Positions 36,815 through 49,770 of a stretch of DNA of 64,000 nt are shown piece by piece. Made by a program: the position numbers and the translations under genes. How positions within the stretch are numbered: position 1 is the stretch's first letter; the number at the start of each line of letters is the position of its first letter. The DNA lies in contig NC_066585.1 in NCBI RefSeq assembly GCF_024323335.1, positions 535,054,082 through 535,118,081 on the forward strand, written 5' to 3'. The DNA is from Lathyrus oleraceus. Taxonomy: Eukaryota > Streptophyta > Magnoliopsida > Fabales > Fabaceae. A model generated the notes under the pieces. The model saw nothing but the letters and a program-made list of their open reading frames with translations, ran no database searches and was not told the origin of the DNA.

Positions 36815-36985
36815 CTAATCGATTAAGTACTAGTGTTAATCGATTAGAAGCTTCAAATGAAGAAAACCCTAATACCAAAATGGAATCCCTACAACGGTTA
36901 TGTGTCTTAATCGATTAGGAGTATTTCTAATCGATTAAGAAGCATTTTTCCTTGCTCTAATTAATATTATTAAGTCCTAATTAAT
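36815..36985. repeat. Cluster of TAATCGATTA palindromes
   Basis: TAATCGATTA occurs near 36817, 36837, 36909 and 36931, with a TAATTAATTA variant near 36974. This is four perfect copies of one 10-base palindrome within about 130 bases. Confidence 0.85.
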
Positions 36986-37990
36986 TAGGCAGTGTACAAT
37001 GCTTCCAAAATGATTATGAACACTCTTGGTCAATTCCACATCTACCTCGATGGTTCTTCCATAGTTTTTAAGGTGTTTTAGAAAATTAAGAAAGGTTTAA
37101 AAATAGTATTAGGAGAGTGTGAGAGTTATCTTAGTAATTTAATAACTACTCTTATATCTTTACAACATCCTGGTCACTCAAACATATCAGACGATTTTCA
37201 CACTATCTCTCTTTCATAATATTTGAAGCTTAAAGATCCCTTGCTTTATTTATAATTTATTCAACACTTCATTTGGGACTTGATTCTTTTGACTGGTGAG
37301 GCTTGATAAAGCTTCTTTGATATACGACATCATCATGGTTTACTGAACATGAGATCATCCAGAACTTCATCGAATGATGTTTGACCTTAAGTGTTATCCT
37401 TATTAAGTTTTTACATTGAATCTTGATCTTACAAAACCGTCTTGATAGAACATATTGATAACTGCTTCTTCAAGAGAGATTAAGACTTCATGTTATGCCT
37501 TTTGAATTATAGTGTTGTCATCACCAAAACCATCGTGAACATATGATGATTATAGATAGTTGTACCTACAAGCACAAAGGTTCACATAAACCTATGAATA
37601 TCCCAAATAGGGTCTTTGAAGAAAACTTCTAGCAACTAAAATGGCCTTGTGCTTTGCAATTGATCCATCTGGGTTATGCTTTAACTTTAACACCTACTTT
37701 ACTTCAATATCCTTATTATCAGATGGTAACTTAATTAACTCACATGTATCATTTATTTCAACTATAGCTAATTCTTCTTTCATAACTATTTTCTATGATT
37801 CATTCATTAAGGCTTCATGATGACTGATAGGCTCATCATCTTCTAACAGTGCCATATGCATTAAGTCACCTTACTTTGTCACTTCATTGTCACTACTAGT
37901 TGGTAGTCTTGTAACGTCATTGGAATGTTTCTTGTTCTCAGTGTTCTCTCACGAATCTAAACATTTGGTTCTTTAAGGTATTGACTTAAT

Positions 37991-39420
37991 GATTCATCAA
38001 TATCACCATTATCGATGATCATGAGCTCATATAAGGCTTTCTATAATTGTTACTTGATTGTCAATCCCACGATCTTCCCGTAATTATCACTACATCTCTA
38101 TTGATGACCATATTTTGAGTGGAAGAATCATAAATTTTATAGATATATGTTGCATGATATCCAACTAGAATTATTGATGCACTTTTTTCATCTAGCTTTC
38201 TTTTATTAGCATCAGGGATATGTTTGTCACATAGTGCCCCACATACTTTAAAATGAGGCACACTAGGTTTCTTACCCCTCCAAACCTCCTAAGATAGAAT
38301 GTTATTTATTATTCAACTTGGACATCTATTAAGCAGATATACTGCATTGTTGAATGCTTATCTCTAAAATTATTTAGTCATACCTCTCTACTATACCATG
38401 CACCTGGCCATATCTAAGATAACTTTATTTATTCTTTCGGCTAAGCCATTATGCTGAGGTGTATAGGGAGTTGTAACTTCGTGTTATATGTCTTGATCAA
38501 CACAAAATGGCTCAAAAGCCTATGATATGTATTCAACACCATCAATTCACAAAAATTCAGTTCTTCTATTAGATTGATTTTCAACTAAAGCCTTGAACTT
38601 ATTGAATATGTCAAACACTTCATCTTTTGTGTGAATTGGAGGGATCCACGTCTTTCTTCCATTCTCATCTAAAAATGAGATGATTCATTTGTTTCTGCAT
38701 AGAGGTTTCTCCTTAAAATGTCCTCACACATATGAGTAAGTAACTTCTAGCACATTTGATGACCTCACTAGTACGTTGGATTTGAATGAGTTTCTAGTTT
38801 GCTTATCAACCAATCAACTATCACACATATTATCAAGTATTTAAAGTATTTAAAATCTAGATAAAAACCTTGAATCATACTTTAACTAACTAATTTATTT
38901 AAGGATCTAAAATTAAGGTGACAAAACCATATATACCATAACCAACTCTTTTTATACTTCACTACTACTTGAAAGCTCTCTACTTATGTGGTGTTAATCA
39001 TTCTCTTAAAGGTCGTGTTCTTTGCATATGGTAACCTCAAGACAAGCATATTGGCAAGATCATATAGTTCAAAAGTATTATTCTTCAAGATTACTAAGAA
39101 CCCCTTCTCTAAGAGGGTTCCAACACTTTGTAAATTAAACTTCATACATGGTACAAATAGAACATCCTAGTTGAATCTTGATTTTCATTATTATTCTTGG
39201 CCATCGTTCCCAATACCTTTAGCTTGTAAGGTTCTACTATCTCCTAGCCTCGCCTTACTTTTTCTTGTGCTATCAAACCTTATCAATAAGTTCTTGTAAT
39301 AAGTCATATGTTTTTAAATAATATGTTGACTACAACCATGAAAATTGCAGTTCCATCATCTTAGTCATCTTTTACCATCTTAGCTTCATCATCATTATCT
39401 TAAGCATTTTCCTTTCCATT
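37991..39420 (-). pseudogene. Copia C protease-integrase relic
   Basis: The clearest part is 38261-38061, the integrase C-terminal region (HFKVCGALCDKHIPDANKRK, IILVGYHATYIYKIYD). Upstream, 38700-38400 reads as broken integrase core. Around 38455, CTGAGGTGTATAGGGAG matches the spot where copia integrases encode TPQHN. The protease region (39370-39190) is too decayed to show its DTG/DSG motif. Confidence 0.75.
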
Positions 39421-39559
39421 ATTGTACCAATAATATGAGGCATAATGACCCAAAGTTTCACAGTTATATCATTGAATGTGATTATTATCCTTGCCTTGAC
39501 TCTTATGTTGATTTGAATTTGATGTCCCTCCTTTCTTGAAGGATTCATATTTATTGTCA

Positions 39560-40297
39560 AGATTAATCTTTTTGTGAGTTTGATCTTGCATATTTCTTGA
39601 ACTTTTCTTGATTCTTTTTTCCATTAAATTTTTCAAAACCACAATTTTTTTAATGTTCTATATTTGAGTGCTTGAATTGACTCTTATACCTCATTTATTT
39701 CAAGAATTATCAATTCATGTGCTCTTAATGAACATATGAGATCTTCCACTTGATAAGTTCTTAAGGGTCTAGGTTCTTGAATAAATACTATCATATGATC
39801 AAAATAAGGAGTGAGTGTCCTCACAACATTTCCAATCACAATCTTCTTAGTCATCATTTAACCATTGCTCTTCATAGTATGCATCTGGCCTTGAATCTTT
39901 GATGTATAACCTACAAATGTTTCATTCTTTCCCATTTGATGTAATTCATGCTTCTTTATCATAGATTGCAATTTCACATTCTTCACACTTACTCCATCTT
40001 TATCGTATTTGATCAAAATATCATAGGCCTCTTTTGAATTCTTAGCATGAGAGATTTTGTTAAAATTTACCAAATTTACTGTTGCTTGGATTGAATACAT
40101 GGCTTTGTAAACAAAATCATTATCTTCTTTATAGCTCTTATGGGCTTTTGTTGCATTTTCATGGAATTAACTCCATTGGAAACCACCTCAAATGTATATT
40201 TATCACCAAACAAGACCTTCATTTATTTGTGTCATCTCTCCAAGTTCTTGCCATCGGGAATTAAAAGTGTGCTTGGATGACCATTACCACCAATCAT
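39560..40297 (-). pseudogene. Copia C gag relic
   Basis: The start at 40297 gives MIGGNGHPSTLLIPDGKNLE, the usual copia gag opening. Two stops follow within a few codons (TGA where Trp is expected). 40100-39858 carries EAYDILIKYDKDGVSVKNVK and LQSMIKKHELHQMGKNETF, homologous to the copia B segment around AWDTLVRCYGGG. A basic, frame-broken tail follows. Confidence 0.8.
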
Positions 40298-40377
40298 ATT
40301 TACTTGACTGATAATGATTGAGTAAGCTCTGAATCTGTGAAGTATGCATAATCAAGAACCAAACTATAATATCCATT

Positions 40378-40622
40378 TGTTAGAGCATGTGATTATTTTT
40401 ACAATAAGAATAAAAATATTTAAGGAATTAAGGTATGGAAGTTGAGATAACATTAGTGAAAAATTATTCAATATGATTGATGAATCATACATGGTGTGCA
40501 TACAATATTTATAGGCTATCTCAAAACTAACTAACCTTTATAGTTAGTGATTAACCACAAAGTTAGTTATAAATCTTAACTATTAATTTAACTAAATTTT
40601 AGGATTGAATTAACTGACAACA
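40378..40622 (-). repeat. Copia C 5' LTR
   Basis: 245 bp, TGTTAGAGC...GACAACA on the plus strand. The adjoining primer-site region on the minus strand (ATGGATATTATAG) is decayed. Confidence 0.85.
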
Positions 40623-41257
40623 AATTGGAATATACAAGGATGACAAAAATTATGCCTTGTTTTTATTATATATAAGGGAAAAAAGACAATTATACATGTG
40701 ATAATTATCATCATTTTGTTTGCGCTGAGGTGTTTCTAAACATCATTCTATGTTCATAATATTAAATAAATGATTTAATATTATTGTGAATGTTACGATA
40801 ACTAAGGTCACATACATTAGGACTAATAAACGATATATCAAATAAATGAATAAGATTCATTTATGATTCAATGGTGTTTTAACGATACACTAGTGGTAAT
40901 TAGAGAAATATGGTACACTATAAAATGCAATATGCATATGTGGTTCTATGGATAAAACTCTTACACTTAAGTGATAATCACTCATTCACGTATTCTAAAA
41001 AACCTAGTCGCATTAGGATTTTCTTCTAAGACATGTGTGTTCACTGCTAGCATTATAGGAGTAAGAATCTCTCACTGCTAATTTTCTTCATGTAACTAAG
41101 TAGGGATGACGTCATTTATTCTACCCTCGTGATCAATTTGTTTTGATGGTCAAAGTTTATGCACTACAAGAGGTAATCAATCAATCACTAACTCATTACC
41201 ATTCATAAGAACCCATTGCAAAAATATATTGTAATTTTATTTGAATTTATCATATTT
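40623..41257. other. No gene recognised
   Basis: Moderately AT-rich and without a coding frame. It may be interior or LTR of the gypsy relic at 41258-41442, but nothing recognisable supports that. Confidence 0.4.
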
Positions 41258-41442
41258 CCCTTCATAATATCCATTGAATCATATTTGATTTGACATATTT
41301 CTTGTTGAAGAGGTATTTGATAGCAACATGATTTGTGTGTACAGTTAGTTTAGACCCTACCAAATAAGAAATGAATTTTTCAACGACATATACCACCCAC
41401 TCTTTTTTCGTTGCATAATTCATTTGAGCCTTATCTAAGGCC
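41258..41442 (-). pseudogene. Ty3/gypsy RNase H fragment
   Basis: The minus strand translates to pieces such as ALDKAQMNYAT, EKFISYLVGSKLTVHTNH and AIKYLFNKKYVK. These match the RNase H stretch of gypsy pol; the Athila element here has MNYATTEKE and [19 protein letters not shown] at 55829. The fragment is about 60 codons with a one-base disruption after NYAT and no flanking pol. Copia D inserted some 80 bases away. Confidence 0.8.
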
Positions 41443-41525
41443 CTATTTTTAGAGATCTAACGGTTCAGTTTGGATCAAATTTAAGTCAAAAAAAATTTCA
41501 AACCAACATCGATTTGGTTTTAAGT

Positions 41526-42206
41526 TGTTGTAATATGCCTTGAAATCTCAAGTGATAAAAGAGAAGGGAAAATGACATACTTCGGTACTGGCATATTTTC
41601 AGGCTTGTTCGCATATCGGTTTGTTAATGGGTTATGTTTTGGGCTTTGTTATGGATATGTTGGGTTTTATCAATTATAAATGTGTATCTATTATGTTATT
41701 GTAAGTGTGACAATCTTGAGAGCTTTAGAGCTGAAGGGAGAAATAAGGATTTAGGGTTTAGGGAAACCTTTGGAGTTATCTAGAAGGATCCGACAATACT
41801 TCTAAACACCTTGGATTTGTGTGATTACTATATTAAGAGTTGGAGAGGTAACAGTTGGGTAGAAAGTAGGGTTTATTCTCGGAAACTTGGAAGGTTATTT
41901 TCTTGTAACTCGTCTATAATCTCTTGTAACAACTTTTAGAGAATAGTGAATTGGAGAGTCGTTCTCTCCTCCAAACGTAGATCATTTAATCGAATTGGGT
42001 AAACAATCGTTTTTGTGTTTCTCGCCTTCTTTTATCTTCTAATAGAAAGTTAATTCACTTTCTTATTGCATTAAAGGTTATTATTGTTAAAAGCCATTTG
42101 TTTAGTTGTCATTGTTCTTTGTCCCACACATCAAATTCCTTGGTGTGATTGAACTCTGAATATTTTTTTCTAAAAGGGTTTTAATTATTCTATCGATTTC
42201 ACTACA
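41526..42206 (+). repeat. Copia D 5' LTR
   Basis: 681 bp, TG...CA. Compared with the 3' LTR it has an extra ~16 bases near 41585 and scattered substitutions. Confidence 0.9.
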
Positions 42207-42254
42207 AGTGGTGCCCATCGTGAGACAAAGGGGTATTGTTTACAAGTGAGCACC

Positions 42255-43500
42255 ATGGGTAAATGGGAGATCGAGGAGTTTTCTACTAACAATGATTTTT
42301 GGTTGTGGAAAGTAAAGATGAAAGCAATTTTAATTCAATAGGAGTGTATTGATGCTTTGAAGGGTGAGGAATCGATGTTTGCATGCCTAAGTAAAGCAGA
42401 GAAGACCGAGATGGTGGATAAGGTCAGGAGTGTCATTATCTTGTGCCTCGAGGATACATTTTTAAGAGAAGTTTCCAAGGAGAAAATTGTGGTTGTGATG
42501 TGGACAAAAATTGAATCATTATATATGACCAAGTCTTTGGCTCACAGGTTATATGTGAAACAACAACTCTATTCATTCCGAATGGTGGAGAACAAATTCA
42601 TATTGGATTAATTGAGAGATTTTCACAAGATTATTGATGATCTTGAGAATATTTACATGAATATTAAAGATGAGGTTAAGGCTCTACTCTTGTTGATCTC
42701 ATTACCCATATCCTTTGAACACTTTAAGGATTCCCTTATTTATGGTAAGAAAGGTACTATTACTTTGGATGAAGTCTAGACGATGATGAAATCTAAAGAA
42801 TTTTCAAAGATGAAAGATTTGAAGATTGATGATAGTTCGGCTTGGGTGTCTCAATAGGAGGATGTAAGCGTTGAGGGATATCCTTATCAAAGAGTTTGAC
42901 AAGTCAAAGTAAAATGTTATAATTGTCATAAAGGTGGTCACTTCAAGAGGTATTGTCTTGAGATAAAGGACAATGATGATGTTGTTCAAGTTGCGGTTGA
43001 CTTAGATGAGGATGGTTATGAGAGTGTTTGTGCACTAGTGGTGTCAAGTTTGGAGACTGAAGATAGTTAGGTTATAGACTCAGGTTGCTCTTATCATATG
43101 TGTCCAAGAAAATAATACTTTGAGACTTTAAAGTTTGAGCAAGGTGGAGAAGTTCTCCTTGGTGACAATAAGGCTTTCAAGATTCATCATATTGGTACGG
43201 TCATACTTAAATGTTCGATAATCATGAGCTTCTTTTAACAACGTGAGGTATGTTCCTAAAGTCGGGCAATTTTTTGTTTCCATAAGCATGTTTGATGATC
43301 TAGGACATTGCACAAGAATTAAACGTGGGGTATTGAAGATTTTGTATGATGAAGTGATCATAAATAAAGGGTCTAAAATATGTGGTCTATATATTTTATA
43401 AGGTTCAAATGTTATTATTAATTCATTATTAGCTAGCGAAAACTTTCCTGACAAAAATATGTTATGGGATTTGAGGTCAATGCATGATGATTAATTTGAA
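42255..43500 (+). pseudogene. Copia D gag-protease relic
   Basis: ATG at 42255 opens MGKWEIEEFSTNNDFWLWKV, a typical gag start of another copia lineage than copia B. Further pieces are SVIILCLEDTFLREVSKEK, KIESLYMTKSLAHRLYVKQQ and LLLISLPISFEHFKDSLIYG. The zinc knuckle CYNCHKGGHFKRYC (near 42918) is complete. The protease motif DSGCSYHM lies near 43077. In-frame stops (for example TAG at a Gln position after KAILIQ, and TAG where Trp precedes the protease motif) break the frame. Gag would form the capsid and the protease would mature it. Confidence 0.88.
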
Positions 43501-44005
43501 GTTGTTTCAAAAATATTTAATGAGTTTTGCAGAAGACGGAGGATAAAAACGCATGAGACCGCTTAGTTGTCATTTAGCTTATGTGGTAAGGCTGGTGCCA
43601 AAGTGACTTACTTGGTTGGAAGAGAGTCGTGTCATAGGAAGAAGAGTAAAACCAAGGGATAAAGGTTTTAGAAACTATGGCGGAGAAAACTCAGTTTGAG
43701 GTGAAGTTTCATACTATGGATACTAGTAGTAGTGAGGGAACAGTTACAGATGTCCCTGATTATAATTTGACTCATGATAAGGTAAGGAGGAAGATTGCAA
43801 CATCTCAAATGGATGGTTATGCTAGTCTTAGGTGTAATGCTTTGAATGTGACTGAAGGGTTGCAAAATTCAGAAACAGAGACCTTTAAGGAGACATTTGA
43901 AAGCAGGTGAGTAAATGATGGTTAAAAACCATAATTGTAGGCTTGTTAGATTACCTAAGCAGAAAAAGGTGATTGGAAGCAAGTGGATTTAAGTGGTGAG
44001 ATCAA
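43501..44005 (+). pseudogene. Copia D integrase/RT scraps
   Basis: 43510-43620 joins an integrase piece (FNEFCRRRRIKTHET) directly to a later one (LSFSLCGKAGAKVTYLVGR). The intervening segment, which holds the catalytic Glu in relatives, is missing. After a second junction near 43630, 43677-43910 is the linker before RT (DYNLTHDKVRRKIATSQMDG), and 43945-43990 reads RLVRLPKQKKVIGSKWI, the first RT strand. RT catalytic and RNase H parts are absent. Confidence 0.8.
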
Positions 44006-44124
44006 GGTTCAAGGGTAGCTTGAACTTGATCAAGATTATTGAAAAGTGATTCAAGCTTTGGAAAGAGCAGCAAGGTGGTTGGTGGTTAAATTGACATCAT
44101 CATCGATTTCAAGTCAAGGTAGAT

Positions 44125-44789
44125 TGTTGTAATATGCCTTAAAACCTCAAGTGAGAAAAGATAAGGAAAAATGACATATTTTCGAGCTTGTTCATGGATC
44201 CGTTTGTTAATGGGTTGTGTTTTGGGCTTTGTTATTAATATGTTGGATTTTAGCAATTATAAATATGTATCTCTTATGTTATTGTAAGTGTGACAATCTT
44301 GGGAGCTTTAGAGATGAAGATAGAAATAAGGGTTTAGGGTTTATGGAAACATTTGGAGTTATCAAGAAGGATCATGCAATGCTTCTAAATACCTTGGGTT
44401 TGTGTGATTACTATATTGATAGTTGGAGCGGTAACACTTGGGTAGAAAATAGGGTTTGTTCTAGGAAACTTGGAAGACTATTTTCTTACAACTCATATGT
44501 AATATCTTGTAACAACTTTTAGAGTATAGTGAATTGGATAGTTGATCTCTCCCTCAGACGTAGATCATTTGATCGAACTTGGTAAACAACATTCTTTTTG
44601 TTTCTAGCATTCTTTTATCTTCTTCTGCCAAGTTAATTCACTTTCTTATTTCATCAAAAGTTGTTATTGTTGAAAGCCATTTGTTTGGTAATCAATGTTT
44701 TTTGTTCCACGCATCAAATTTCTTGGTGCGATTAAACTCTGAATAATTTCTTTTAAAAAGGTTTTAATTATTCTATCGATTTCACAATA
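44125..44789 (+). repeat. Copia D 3' LTR
   Basis: 665 bp. The polypurine-like AAGGTAGAT lies directly before it. Its last base pair reads TA where the 5' LTR has CA. Confidence 0.9.
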
Positions 44790-44794
44790 TAAGT

Positions 44795-46490
<1,696 letters not shown>

Positions 46491-46535
<45 letters not shown>
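46491..46535. repeat. (TA)22 microsatellite
   Basis: Pure TA repeat of 45 bases. Confidence 0.96.
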
Positions 46536-46537
<2 letters not shown>

Positions 46538-46952
46538 TCGGACGTATCATTGTCTTTAGCCAAAACGTTAAAACAGAGTCACACCTAACATATTTAACAA
46601 ATTTATTCCGGAGATGCATATCCAGAATAATTCAATTTACATCTTATAAATCTCTCTCTGAGACGCCTCTTTTTATCATAGATTGTTCCAGAGATGCATC
46701 TTCGTATTCACATCAGACAAAATTTGAAGATGTATCTCCATAATCAGACCAAACAGTAAATTTTAAGTTTGTTTTAGTGGTGCTCAAATGAAATTGACGA
46801 TATAGTAAGAGTATACTATGATGAATTAGACCATACAACTCATATACATAAAATAACATATATAAAGTAATTCATATAACACAATGAAGTCGAAATAAGT
46901 AAAAAATTAGATACAATCGAAAATAAATCTAGAGTACAAATACTATAAACTA
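46536..46952. other. Flank of the PMD unit with GAGATGCATCTC-like words
   Basis: TTCCGGAGATGCATATCCAG (46605), CCAGAGATGCATCTTCG (46688) and GAAGATGTATCTCCATAATC (46728) are variants of a palindromic word. The same word, GGAGATGTATCTCCGGAA, lies on the other side of the PMD gene at 61919. They may mark the ends of a mobile unit. Confidence 0.45.
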
Positions 46953-48236
46953 TTGTGTATGACGGACTCAGAATCAGGATCCTTTGTTCCTACGCTGCTT
47001 CTTGTACTGCAGTGCCTCCCCCATCATGGCATCTACAGTGTCTCTGGCCTTAGAGTCATCCGAAAAGAGTCATTTGTCAATACCCGCCTACCTAATCTTC
47101 ATGATACAGTGACGTCTAGGCAACACATCAACAACATGATCTGCCCTAGCCCACTCCTATTCTAGTATCTCTTGATTAGTTGGCCCTAGTGGATCTCATT
47201 GAGCATCATGTATCATATAAGGATGTGACACCCTGAAGAACCACCAGATATAATCGTCTACATATCTCCAGTTGCTTTCAGGTATGGTACTTCGTGCCTC
47301 CTTTGGTACTAGATGATTAAGATAATCATCAAACAAAGTATCCATATCTCTATGTGTCATGGCAAGAGGATAAGACACAAAAGGATATCTGGGAATGTAC
47401 TTCATGTAACCAAACTCCCGCCTAACGCGCTTAGGCAGATGAGGAAAGTGGAAACTGTTGGAGGATTCAAGCCTGAAAAATGTTGGAACACGTGAATCAT
47501 TAGTAATGGCATTTCAAAAGTGTAATAAAAATGACACACAAACACTAAAAGACTAATCAATATTACCGTCAATAGTGTGATGATGCCTGTCACATGTTTC
47601 ATCTTCCACATACAACCTTTAGATAACTTAGAGTACAAGTAAACCAAATAAGCGGCCCCCCAATTTTACTCATGGATCCACTCAAAGTCATCAAAGTATC
47701 ACAGGTAGATGACATTCACATAAGTGGCACTCTTGTCCACAAAAATGGAAGTGATAACCAAATACAACAGGTATGCTTTCATAGCGTATGCTCTATGCTG
47801 CACAACCTATTCGTCATCACTAGTAGCCAAATGTGCTCTAAGTAGCTCATCAGTATACAACTTATCAAGGAATTGAAACCTAGCATGAGCCCCTCGGGTG
47901 GTTTTAAACTCCTTCATGGCGGCCTCTGGGTCAACTCCTAGATAATTCACCATTAATTCCAATGCATCATCTCTGTTAATCTTCCCATTATATAAAATTT
48001 TCCCCCTAATCGGAAGATGCAACACACACGAGACATCGTCCAATGTGATAGACATCTCACCATGTGGTAGATGAAATGATGATGTCTCTGTGTATCATCT
48101 CTATACAAACGCATATCATACCATGACTAATTGTAACCCAACTAGTCTTTCACTAGTATCTCATCCCACATAGCTATAAAACATTCTAAAACCACTACTC
48201 ATTAGGCTTCTGCGAGCCAGTAATCTTCTGCCCATG
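46953..48236 (-). pseudogene. Plant mobile domain (PMD/MAIN-like) pseudogene, 3' part
   Basis: Continues the gene split by the Athila insertion. Reading leftward: QKITGSQKPNE, WVTISHGMICV, then MSITLDDVSCVLHLPIRGKI (48055), ARFQFLDKLYTDELLRAHLA, SIFVDKSATYV, VYLYSKLSKGCMWKMKHVTG (47647), HRDMDTLFDDYLNHLVPKEA (47350) and MMGEALQYKKQ near 47000. This is the PMD (aminotransferase-like, PF10536) fold shared by MAIN-type genes and serine/threonine-phosphatase-7-long-form homologues, also carried by plant transposons. Stops lie before TISHGM and throughout 47400-47200, so it was probably already decaying. Its function in live relatives concerns genome maintenance and silencing; none is expected here. 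Confidence 0.85.
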
Positions 48237-49725
48237 TGATCGCGATTTAGTAAGTCTATGGGAATTGTGACTGCAAGTGCACAGTCCTATCGTGTAGTTT
48301 TAAAGATTATCGAACCCACAAGGACTAATAATCGAACGTATCGTGGTCTAATGTTGCTATGTAAATCTAAGGTTGATGATCATTCTAAGATTGGAGGGAT
48401 GAAGAGAAATAACTATAACGTAAATAGAAGATTAATAAAGATATGCGATAAAGGGATATCGGTATGTAACGCATCAAACTTCGGGGATTCGATAGGTAGT
48501 TGGTGTAATCTTATTGGTCAAAATATTCTTCAGTAGAAATTATTTATAGAAAGGACTTAGTCTCACACTCTCGTTTTTATTGACTCTGGTCATACTCCTA
48601 AACCAGAATACTTGGCTCTCGCGGTCTCATTTTGAATTTAAAAGTAATATTTGAATATAAATAAAGTCTAATTAATCCTAAAGCGCTCTCGCTGTGTTTA
48701 GGATTAATGCCTAGTTTCAGTTATCTGGTTAAAGTCTCAAACTCTCGTTCTTGTTGACCGTAACCTTAGCTTGTTTTGTACTCTCGTACGAAAAACAGTT
48801 TGATTAAAATAATAAACTAAAAACCGGAAAAATAAGTTTTATAAAAACTAACACCAATTATTTATGAATCCCGTCGTTTCGACGGTCTTTACATACTGAT
48901 ACCTAAGGGTTTAGTCGGACATGGATCCGGTAACAGACATGGTATTTGGAAAATCAAACATGTAATAAGGCATAAATAAATAAAACAGAAATCAAAATAA
49001 AACCTGGATTACGAATTGAGAACTGGAACTAAATCTTGATTCTTCGATTAAAATAATGTCGGCAGACTTTGGCAATGAGTAACCGTTACAATTGAATTCA
49101 AATGCGTAAATAATAAATCGCAATAGTCCCCGATGTGGAGAGCTACTACTTTTATAAAGTAAGAAAACAGCCTAGAAAACTAAAAGAAAATAATTATGAC
49201 TAAAAATAATCTATAGATTGAAAACTGGAAGAAGAGAGAGATCCCAGCGAGTCTGAGAGAGAGTCCTTATATATTTTCCACATCCCTAATTTGTAGCGAA
49301 GGTGGGTGGATTCGTGGCTAGAAACATGGAGAAAAAGAGGGAAGACTAGGTTGTGGCGGTTGCCACAACCCTAGTCTTTGACTCCTTGGCGAGCGCCACC
49401 AATATAGGGTTGAGCGCCATCATTCCTCATGCTTGGTGGCGAGCGCCACCACCTCCTTTGGTCCATGTGGCGGGCGCCACACACCCTAGATGATGGGCGC
49501 CACAAGCCCATTTGCTTTGGTGGCCCATTATCTCTATTTTTCTCCATTTTTTTCTCTCTTTCTTTCCTTTTTCTTTTATTTTTGCTATTTTCCATTTTGC
49601 TTGTTGTAAACCTTTTAATCGATAAATACCTGCAATAAATATAAAATATTGTGTAATAATAAGTGTTAATCAAGTAAAAAGCAATGCATATGGAGCCAAA
49701 AATACGATACGTTTTTGCATTATCA
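48237..49725 (-). repeat. Athila 3' LTR
   Basis: 1489 bp. It contains the GC-rich hairpin cluster at 49344-49515. A 92-codon antisense frame at 48258-48536 is present in both LTRs but is probably chance. Confidence 0.95.
49344..49515. repeat. Hairpin cluster GTGGCG..CGCCAC in the 3' LTR
   Basis: First is a hairpin at 49344-49376 with left arm GACTAGGTTGTGGC, loop GGTT and right arm GCCACAACCCTAGTC. Then come GGCGAGCGCCACC, GAGCGCCATC, GGTGGCGAGCGCCACC, GTGGCGGGCGCCACAC and GGGCGCCACAAG. Several are palindromes with a 2-base centre. The island stands out in AT-rich DNA. Confidence 0.9.
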
Positions 49726-49770
49726 AACTCCCACATATTTAAACCTTTGTTTGTCCTCAAGCAAATGCCA
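49726..49770 (-). promoter_or_regulatory. Athila 3' polypurine tract with hairpin
   Basis: The minus strand reads TTTGCTTGAGGACAAACAAA, then GGTTTAAATATGTGGGAGTT, running into the LTR start TGATAATG. The hairpin-plus-GGTTTAA..GTGGGAG arrangement is the usual Athila 3' end as I know it. The purine run itself is short here (GGGAG). Confidence 0.7.

Larger units (their letters stand above)
35927..37584 (-). mobile_element. 1.66 kb insertion in copia C RT (solo-LTR-like)
   Basis: Copia C RT sequence stops after ...GAGCATA (35926) and resumes with CATAAACC (37585), leaving a short CATA repeat at both junctions. Read on the minus strand the insert starts TGAACCTTTGTGC. It has no coding frame, primer site or polypurine tract, which fits a solo LTR or an LTR-type non-autonomous element. 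Exact ends are uncertain by a few bases because the far end reads CAACTTA rather than CA. Two internal repeat families are listed separately. Confidence 0.6.
34680..37990 (-). pseudogene. Copia C RT-RNase H relic, interrupted
   Basis: The upstream part (about 37990-37585) ends in the RT N-terminal strands (KAILVARSFLQRPYLGYS). After the 1.66 kb insertion the frame resumes at 35926 with VYALDVRA. 35694-35458 carries the catalytic region (YGVYLQETTSNIILICLYVD, then DLLVCGSKKSE, intact YVDD) and the following FEMIDLGMLSYFLE. 35330-34690 holds RNase H scraps. Stops and shifts are frequent. In a live element this would copy RNA to DNA and degrade the template RNA. Confidence 0.85.
34392..40622 (-). 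mobile_element. Copia C: old Ty1/copia retrotransposon with an internal insertion
   Basis: LTRs lie at 34392-34635 and 40378-40622. Both start TGTTAG, share CATACATGGTGTGCATA and TTTATAGGCTAT, and end near TTAACT(A/G)ACAA. Flanks match at 4 of 5 bases. Minus-strand relics of gag, protease/integrase and RT/RNase H lie between in copia order. The LTRs are strongly diverged (clearly more than copia A), so this is an old insertion. A later insertion at 35927-37584 splits the RT. The LTR end and gag resemble copia A, suggesting related lineages. Confidence 0.88.
41526..44789 (+). mobile_element. Copia D: internally deleted Ty1/copia element
   Basis: LTRs at 41526-42206 (681 bp) and 44125-44789 (665 bp) start TGTTGTAATATGCCTT and end TTTCAC(TACA/AATA). 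The target duplication TAAGT is perfect (41521-41525, 44790-44794). The 1.9 kb interior has a primer-site-like TGGTGCCCATCGTGAG after the 5' LTR, gag, zinc knuckle, protease and small pieces of integrase and RT. Most of pol is missing. The element cannot move on its own. Copia E (62191-64000) belongs to the same family. Confidence 0.92.
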
